Source of the DNA: JAZRPG01 sp045649105
Lineage (GTDB): Bacteria > Bacillota > Clostridia > Oscillospirales > JAAYXM01
DNA length: 11,122 bases
NCBI GenBank assembly: GCA_045649105.1
Contig: JAZRPG010000011.1
Location: 1 to 11,122, forward strand
Direction: 5' to 3'
In this document: one piece after another, positions 6,930 to 11,122 of the stretch
How the letters are laid out: every line of letters starts with the position of its first letter
Position numbering within the stretch: the stretch's first letter is position 1
Program-made: the position numbers and the translations under genes
Notes under the pieces: model-generated
Told to the model about the DNA's origin: nothing
The model's database searches: none
What the model saw: only the letters and a program-made list of their open reading frames with translations

Positions 6930-9134
6930 TTACATAAGTTTTATAATCCCGACATCGGGGTCGTTTCTGAGATAGTCCGCTTCTCGCTCGTGGCATGAGA
7001 AAAGAATAATCTGCCGATTTTTTGAAAGCTTTTTAAGAATATCAAGTGCGCGTCCGAGGCGGGTTTTATCAAAATTGACAAAAACATCGTCGAGTATCAT
7101 GGGCGGCATTTCGTCGCCGCCAAGCATAAGCTCGCATAGTGCAAGTCTGAGGGACAGGTACAGCTCATCAAGCGTCCCCCGCGAGAGCTGGAGCACATCG
7201 CGCGGATTGCTTGCCGCACTCTCAGCGACATCCATATCAAAGTCTGAGCTTAAGATATGCACGATTTCAAACTCTCCGCCGGTGAGGTCTGAAAAAATCT
7301 CCGAGGCGCGGCGGCTCAGCTCCGGAGCAAATCGGGAACGGAGCTCTCCGTCGGCGAGAGCAAGCTCATCTATTGCCATGTCGAGCGCTTCGTACTGTAG
7401 AGAAAGCTCTTTCTCCTTTGCGCGCAGTGAAGAAAGAGCACGCTCATATCCGTGCATATCAAAGCCGGCAGCGCGCGCCTCAAGCGCGGCGAGAGCGAGC
7501 TCGGCTTCGCGGTGGAGCCGCGAAAGCTCACTATACCTTTCACGCAGAGCCTCAAGCGGCTCTTGCGGGATTTCATCGTCTGCAAATTCGGGCTCGGCTT
7601 CATTGATGTCAGGTGATGAGTCGGATATTGCCCGGGCACGGATTTCTGCCTCGTTTTCGGCACGGAGCGCAGCCTCTCGCGCAAGTACAAGTTCGCGAAG
7701 TTTGCGCTCTCCGTCCTCTGCGGAGAGCTCTGCAAGACCTGCCGCGGAAAGCGCCTCGGCTATATCCTCTCTGAGCTTAATTTCCCGCTCTTTTGCAGCA
7801 TCAAGCATTGCGGAGTCAATCTTTGTGCCATCGTGCGTCTTTTCTAAAGCATCAAGGAGGTCAATGTAATTTCCCAGTCGGGAAAGAATTTTTTCCTCGC
7901 TTGCATCCCCGTACAGCTCGGTCAGCCGTTTTGCCGATGCAGACCTGATTTTGCCGTCACCGCGGATAAAAATAAGTATTGCGGCTGCAATAAGCGCCGC
8001 TGACGGCAAGGCTGATGTGAGCTTTATAAGCAATTTGTCTGAAAAAATGCAAAGGAGTATTCCGATTAAAGAAAGCACGCCGCAGATAAGAAAAATTGGC
8101 GTTGTGCGCTTGTTTTTGCTTTTTGCGTGTAAAAGCCGAATGTCGCTTTCCGCGCGGAGCTCGGCTTCTTTTCGCGTAAGGCCTGCAAATGAGGAATCGT
8201 CATCTGCCTTTTCGCGAATTCGCATGGCTTCGCTTTCGTGCGCGCTGAGAGAGGCGGAAAGGCGGGCGATTTCCGATTCGGCATTCACCTTTTCCGATAT
8301 AAGCGCGGAGAGCTTTTCAAGCTCCTCGCGGTGAGGGCCGTTACGTAACTTATCAGCCGTCTCGCGCGCAGCTTCAAGCTCGCTTAATGTGCGCTCTTTA
8401 AAGAGTCTGCGCTCCCTACTCTGCACGGCGCATTTTATCGAGACTGCCCTTTCTGCCGCCTGAAGCGAGCAGGAAAGGGAATTAAGACGCGCGCGGTGGA
8501 CCTCAATGGATTTTAAAAGCTCTTCACCCTCTGATATGCGGCGGACCGTATCTGAAATTTCCGCCTCTGTTTGCGAAAGCTCGCCACCGTCACGGACGGT
8601 GCGTATCGTGCGTTTTTTTGCGGTAAGACGCGCTTTTATTTCTGCAAAAGATACTTCCTCATCGCCGCTTCCCGCAATGGACAGAATCCGCCGTTCTATT
8701 TCCCCGTTGTGGTCTACCTTGAGCTGTGTCTGGGCTATAAAAGCCGTGCGCTCGTACACCTCGCGCGCCGCGCCTAACAGCTCCTCGCCTGTGGGTGCAG
8801 GCGCGCCGTTTGCGTCATAGGTGGATACGGCTGAAGAAAGGACGCCGCTTTTCCCTGCCGTGCGCTCAATGGTGACTGCGCCGCGGACGGTGTCGAGCTC
8901 CATGCGCCCGTACATGGGTGCGCGGCTCCAGGGCATGTACTTTTCTTTATCGGGCATGTGACCCGCACGTGCCTTTTCGCGCGTTGAAATGCCGTACAGC
9001 ATTGCGCGGATAAAAGCGCTCCAGGTGGATTTTCCCGACTCGTTGCCGCCGTATATGATGTTGAGCCCGTCTTTGAAGGAAAGCTCGCTTTTATCAAGCT
9101 TTCCGAATGTTGCATACATTTTTTTTATTTTCAT
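6930..9134 (-). CDS. SMC/Rad50-like AAA ATPase with central membrane hairpin, YhaN-like
   Basis: The 734-residue protein has split ABC-type ATPase halves at its ends. Walker A is GGNESGKST (29-37), the Q-loop is FIAQTQ (132-137), the signature is LSRGTLDELYLSLR (650-663), Walker B is MILDDVF (679-685), and the switch histidine is H715 in FSCHE. Between them run long Ala/Glu/Arg-rich stretches (about 190-340 and 395-600) that look like coiled coil. At their turn, where Rad50/SbcC carry a CxxC zinc hook, there are instead two hydrophobic segments (about 346-365 and 375-390), a likely membrane hairpin. This architecture fits the YhaN group, thought to act on DNA with an SbcD-like nuclease. No such nuclease gene is in the window. 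The start ATG at 9134 (MKIKKMYATFGK) has a very strong ribosome-binding site; the frame continues 33 codons upstream without family resemblance. Function in DNA repair is inferred from family only. Confidence 0.9.
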   Translation of the reverse strand: MKIKKMYATFGKLDKSELSFKDGLNIIYGGNESGKSTWSAFIRAMLYGISTREKARAGHMPDKEKYMPWSRAPMYGRMELDTVRGAVTIERTAGKSGVLSSAVSTYDANGAPAPTGEELLGAAREVYERTAFIAQTQLKVDHNGEIERRILSIAGSGDEEVSFAEIKARLTAKKRTIRTVRDGGELSQTEAEISDTVRRISEGEELLKSIEVHRARLNSLSCSLQAAERAVSIKCAVQSRERRLFKERTLSELEAARETADKLRNGPHREELEKLSALISEKVNAESEIARLSASLSAHESEAMRIREKADDDSSFAGLTRKEAELRAESDIRLLHAKSKNKRTTPIFLICGVLSLIGILLCIFSDKLLIKLTSALPSAALIAAAILIFIRGDGKIRSASAKRLTELYGDASEEKILSRLGNYIDLLDALEKTHDGTKIDSAMLDAAKEREIKLREDIAEALSAAGLAELSAEDGERKLRELVLAREAALRAENEAEIRARAISDSSPDINEAEPEFADDEIPQEPLEALRERYSELSRLHREAELALAALEARAAGFDMHGYERALSSLRAKEKELSLQYEALDMAIDELALADGELRSRFAPELSRRASEIFSDLTGGEFEIVHILSSDFDMDVAESAASNPRDVLQLSRGTLDELYLSLRLALCELMLGGDEMPPMILDDVFVNFDKTRLGRALDILKKLSKNRQIILFSCHEREADYLRNDPDVGIIKLM

Positions 9135-9141
9135 ATTACAA

Positions 9142-9150
9142 GTCCTCCCC
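9142..9150 (-). promoter_or_regulatory. Strong ribosome-binding site fixing the ATPase start
   Basis: On the minus strand this reads GGGGAGGAC, containing GGAGG 9 nt before the ATG at 9134. It decides that start over the in-frame ATG at 9233. Confidence 0.85.
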
Positions 9151-9165
9151 CGCGACGATGGGAAT

Positions 9166-9194
9166 ATTATATCTTTTGTAATGAATCGAAAACC
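9166..9194 (-). promoter_or_regulatory. Possible promoter for the ATPase gene
   Basis: A perfect -10 box TATAAT reads on the minus strand at 9171-9166, 31 bp before the ATG. The -35 position at 17-nt spacing (9194-9189) reads GGTTTT, a poor match. An alternative extended -10, TGTTAGAAT on the minus strand at about 9232-9224, also lacks a good -35. One of the two probably drives the gene. Confidence 0.4.
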
Positions 9195-9421
9195 GAGAGG
9201 TTTATCTTCTTTTTTATATCTACATTCTAACATATTTGTTGCTTTTTTTCTACATAATATCGTTAAAGACGCCGTGTATGCTATTTTTAGCCGAAAAAAG
9301 TATTGACACTTTCAACAAAATTTTCAGGGAAGGAGCAGTCTTTCGCAATTCATTGTCACAAAAATTTCACGGAATGGCAAAAAAATGGTCATACAAAGTC
9401 CAAAACACAATTTTTTGAAAG

Positions 9422-9450
9422 TTGACATAATATAAATTGTATTTTATAAT
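9422..9450 (+). promoter_or_regulatory. Perfect-consensus sigma-A promoter for gdhA
   Basis: TTGACA (9422-9427), a spacer of exactly 17 nt and TATAAT (9445-9450) match the vegetative consensus at all twelve positions. Transcription would begin near 9457, about 25 nt before the ATG. A GGAG ribosome-binding site lies at 9469-9472. Strong constitutive expression is expected unless a regulator acts. Confidence 0.93.
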
Positions 9451-9481
9451 ATAGGCATATTTTATTTTGGAGTGATATTGA

Positions 9482-10825
9482 ATGGCATTCAAAAGCAGTT
9501 ATGTTCAGAAGGTATATGATGATGTCGTTGCCAGAAATCCCGGCGAGCCGGAGTTTCATCAGGCAGTCGGAGAGGTTTTTGAGTCGCTTGAGCCTGTGTT
9601 TACGGCAGAACCGATATATGAGAAAATGGGAGTCCTTGAGAGACTTGTAGAGCCGGAGCGCATGATATTCTTCCGTGTGCCCTGGGTTGATGATGAGGGA
9701 AAGGTCCGGGTCAACCGCGGTTTCCGCGTTCAGTTTTCTTCGGCACTCGGTCCGTATAAAGGCGGAATCCGTTTCCACAAGAGCGTAAATGCATCTGTAA
9801 TTAAGTTCCTCGGTTTTGAGCAGATTTTAAAGAATTCGCTTACGGGGCTTCCGATTGGCGGCGGTAAGGGCGGCTCGGACTTTGACCCGAAGGGCAAGAG
9901 CGACGGAGAGGTTATGCGCTTCTGCCAGAGCTTTATGACAGAGCTTTCAAGGCACATAGGCCCTGATACGGATGTGCCTGCAGGTGATATCGGTGTAGGC
10001 GCAAGGGAAATCGGTTTCATGTACGGTCAGTACAAAAAGCTGACGAATGAGTTTACCGGTACATTGACGGGTAAAGGCCTGTCATATGGCGGCTCACTTG
10101 CAAGAAAAGAAGCTACGGGTTACGGCCTCTGCTATTTTACATCTGAGATGCTCCGCTCTGCCGGGAAGTCATTTGAGGGCATGCGTGTTATAATTTCAGG
10201 CTCGGGAAATGTCGCAATATACGCACATCAAAAAGCGGCGGAGCTTGGCGCAAAGGTAATTGCGATGAGCGATTCCTCAGGATATATTTATGATGAGAAC
10301 GGAATAGACCTTGACGCAGTGCGTGAAATTAAGGAAAATTCACGCAAGCGCATATCCGAGTACACAAAGCTCCGTCCCGAGGCAAAGTTTGTTGAGGGCT
10401 GCAGCGGAATATGGTCAATACCGTGCGATATAGCTCTTCCGTGTGCAACACAGAACGAGATTGACGGAGAATCGGCAAAGCTTCTTGTAAAGAACGGCTG
10501 CTTCTGCGTTTCGGAAGGTGCAAACATGCCGTCGACGCCTGAGGCTATTGAAGTATATCTTAAGAACGGAATACTTTTTGGCCCTGCAAAGGCAGCAAAT
10601 GCCGGAGGAGTTGCGACATCGGCTCTCGAAATGTCGCAGAACAGCATTCGCTATTCGTGGACATTTGAAGAGGTGGATTCACGCCTTAAAGGCATTATGG
10701 AGAATATATACAAGAATACCGCAGAAGCTGCGGAGAAGTACGGATTTGCAGGTAACCTTGCAGTCGGCGCAAATATTGCGGGATTTTTAAAGGTTGCTGA
10801 CGCAATGCTCGCATACGGCATATAA
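9482..10825 (+). CDS. gdhA: Glutamate dehydrogenase (hexameric, about 450-residue type)
   Basis: The enzyme interconverts 2-oxoglutarate plus ammonium and glutamate using NAD(P)H, linking nitrogen assimilation or amino-acid fermentation to central metabolism in the cytoplasm. At 447 residues it has the length of the bacterial hexameric family. Visible motifs: GPYKGGIRFH (90-99, substrate-binding K93), LPIGGGKGG (123-131, catalytic K129), DVPAGDIGVG (164-173, catalytic D169), the Rossmann turn SGSGNVA (239-245), and GGVATSALEMSQNS, which closes the active site. The segment after the second strand reads MSDSSGYIY. This resembles NADP-using relatives such as the E. coli enzyme, but NAD-using clostridial enzymes look similar here, so coenzyme choice is left open. 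The gene stands alone with its own consensus promoter and a terminator about 100 nt downstream; it is complete with no sign of damage. Confidence 0.96.
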   Translation: MAFKSSYVQKVYDDVVARNPGEPEFHQAVGEVFESLEPVFTAEPIYEKMGVLERLVEPERMIFFRVPWVDDEGKVRVNRGFRVQFSSALGPYKGGIRFHKSVNASVIKFLGFEQILKNSLTGLPIGGGKGGSDFDPKGKSDGEVMRFCQSFMTELSRHIGPDTDVPAGDIGVGAREIGFMYGQYKKLTNEFTGTLTGKGLSYGGSLARKEATGYGLCYFTSEMLRSAGKSFEGMRVIISGSGNVAIYAHQKAAELGAKVIAMSDSSGYIYDENGIDLDAVREIKENSRKRISEYTKLRPEAKFVEGCSGIWSIPCDIALPCATQNEIDGESAKLLVKNGCFCVSEGANMPSTPEAIEVYLKNGILFGPAKAANAGGVATSALEMSQNSIRYSWTFEEVDSRLKGIMENIYKNTAEAAEKYGFAGNLAVGANIAGFLKVADAMLAYGI

Positions 10826-10882
10826 TACAGGTTCTGAAAAAGAAAGCGGAGCAAGGTTTGGCCACAGCCACACAAGGAAGTA

Positions 10883-10999
10883 TTGCCCTGAAAATCCGTC
10901 TTTTGGCGCATTTTTTCACAAAAAAATCGAGCTAACCGCCAGGTTAAACTCGCTTTTTTTGCTTAATCTGCATCCAAAACTAAGGATTTCAGGGTGCAA
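10883..10999. repeat. Long imperfect inverted repeat centred on the gdhA terminator
   Basis: The outer arms (10883-10910 and 10969-10999) are imperfect reverse complements. TTG pairs with CAA, CCCTGAAA (10886-10893) with TTTCAGGG (10987-10994), TCC with GGA, TTTTGG (10901-10906) with CCAAAA (10974-10979), and GCA with TGC, separated by small bulges. Inside them sits the terminator hairpin at 10920-10960, and both share one centre near 10940. The whole could fold into one long bulged RNA hairpin, or be the remains of a small palindromic mobile element. I cannot tell whether copies occur elsewhere. Confidence 0.65.
10920..10960 (+). terminator. Intrinsic terminator of gdhA
   Basis: CGAG (10928-10931) pairs with CTCG (10949-10952) and TAACC (10933-10937) with GGTTA (10942-10946), around a GCCA loop with one small internal bulge. 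A7 lies before the stem and T7 after it. It lies about 100 nt after the gdhA stop and could also work on the opposite strand. Confidence 0.85.
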
Positions 11000-11038
11000 G
11001 CAGTTTTGAATTGAGAAATTTTTCGTTTGGATAAATAT

Positions 11039-11076
11039 AAAAATTCCGGGTATACTGACGTATTCCCGGAATTTTT
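11039..11076. terminator. Second intrinsic terminator-like hairpin downstream of gdhA
   Basis: AAATTCCGGG (11041-11050) pairs perfectly with CCCGGAATTT (11065-11074), extended by two A-T pairs. After one T-T mismatch, ATAC (11052-11055) pairs with GTAT (11060-11063) around a TGAC loop. A T run follows on the right, and an AT-rich run on the left would serve the minus strand. It may back up gdhA termination, or end a convergent gene lying beyond the window. Confidence 0.85.
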
Positions 11077-11122
11077 TCTGCAATACAAGCGGAAAATGGC
11101 CATTCAAAACCAAAACTTCCTT

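Larger units (their letters stand above)
9135..9481. other. AT-rich divergent intergenic region between the ATPase gene and gdhA
   Basis: This 347-bp stretch holds no credible gene. It contains the tentative leftward promoter(s) near 9166-9232, the consensus gdhA promoter near 9422-9450, an isolated TTGACA at 9303 with no -10 at the right distance, and a partial CodY-like box at 9319-9333. The gdhA leader itself is only about 25 nt, so most of the region is available for upstream regulators. Confidence 0.6.

Noticed and set aside
7075..7869. 264-codon open frame on the plus strand inside the ATPase gene
   Set aside because: Its translation is extremely Ser/Arg/Ala-rich with no domain, as expected for the antisense of an Ala/Glu/Arg-rich coiled-coil gene. 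The minus-strand gene is clearly the real one.
9135..9233. In-frame 33-codon extension of the ATPase
   Set aside because: It overlaps the likely promoter and the strong ribosome-binding site, and the family N-terminus MKIKK begins exactly at the ATG that site serves.
9303..9331. Second TTGACA upstream of gdhA as an alternative promoter
   Set aside because: The -10 position at 17-nt spacing reads AGGGAA; shifted spacings give nothing better.
9236..9418. 60-codon plus-strand open frame in the intergenic region before gdhA
   Set aside because: AT-rich composition, no ribosome-binding site before its start, and no recognisable motif; treated as noncoding.
9309..9421. CTTTCAA (9309-9315) and TTGAAAG (9415-9421) as a regulatory inverted repeat
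   Set aside because: Only 7 nt match, the arms are about 100 nt apart, and the sequence is AT-rich; chance is the simpler explanation.
10916..11113. 65-codon minus-strand open frame after gdhA
   Set aside because: It runs straight through both terminator hairpins, has no supporting ribosome-binding site and no conserved motif.
1..11122. CRISPR arrays, tRNA/rRNA genes, insertion sequences, toxin-antitoxin or phage genes
   Set aside because: I looked for spaced direct repeats, tRNA-like folds, transposase motifs and small overlapping gene pairs and found none that hold up.

Overview
The window looks like chromosomal DNA of a Gram-positive anaerobe of the Clostridia (Bacillota). The basis is the mnmG-rsmG pair, sigma-A type promoters, strong Shine-Dalgarno sequences, intrinsic terminators with long T tracts, and the protein families present. 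I cannot place it more precisely from the sequence alone. There are seven protein-coding genes, one cut by the left edge. I see no tRNA, rRNA, CRISPR array, transposase or phage gene.

Layout. Positions 1-1505 (+) hold the 3' end of mnmG, overlapping rsmG by 4 nt; both are RNA-modification genes. A strong two-way terminator (1514-1559) separates them from a convergent minus-strand operon (4648 to 1571). That operon encodes a class II aldolase/short-chain dehydrogenase fusion followed by a PHP-domain metallo-hydrolase. A 156-bp divergent region (4649-4804) carries one promoter for this operon and another for ilvB-ilvN (4805-6867, +), the two subunits of acetolactate synthase. A second two-way terminator (6886-6921) separates ilvN from a convergent minus-strand gene (6930-9134). 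This encodes a membrane-inserted SMC/Rad50-like ATPase resembling YhaN. A 347-bp AT-rich divergent region follows, with a perfect-consensus promoter driving gdhA (9482-10825, +), glutamate dehydrogenase. The last ~300 bp are noncoding: a 117-nt imperfect inverted repeat built around a terminator, then a second strong hairpin.

How the genes work together. mnmG and rsmG modify tRNA and 16S rRNA. ilvBN makes acetolactate for branched-chain amino acids, and gdhA supplies glutamate as amino donor, so the right half leans to nitrogen and amino-acid metabolism. The aldolase/dehydrogenase-PHP pair looks like a small catabolic module of unknown substrate. The ATPase lacks the nuclease partner that usually accompanies this family.

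Most worth a second look: the aldolase/SDR-PHP operon, the unusual metal-ligand set of its PHP protein, the orphan membrane-hairpin ATPase, the short divergent IlvB, and the long inverted repeat downstream of gdhA. None of these proves a new system; they are leads.
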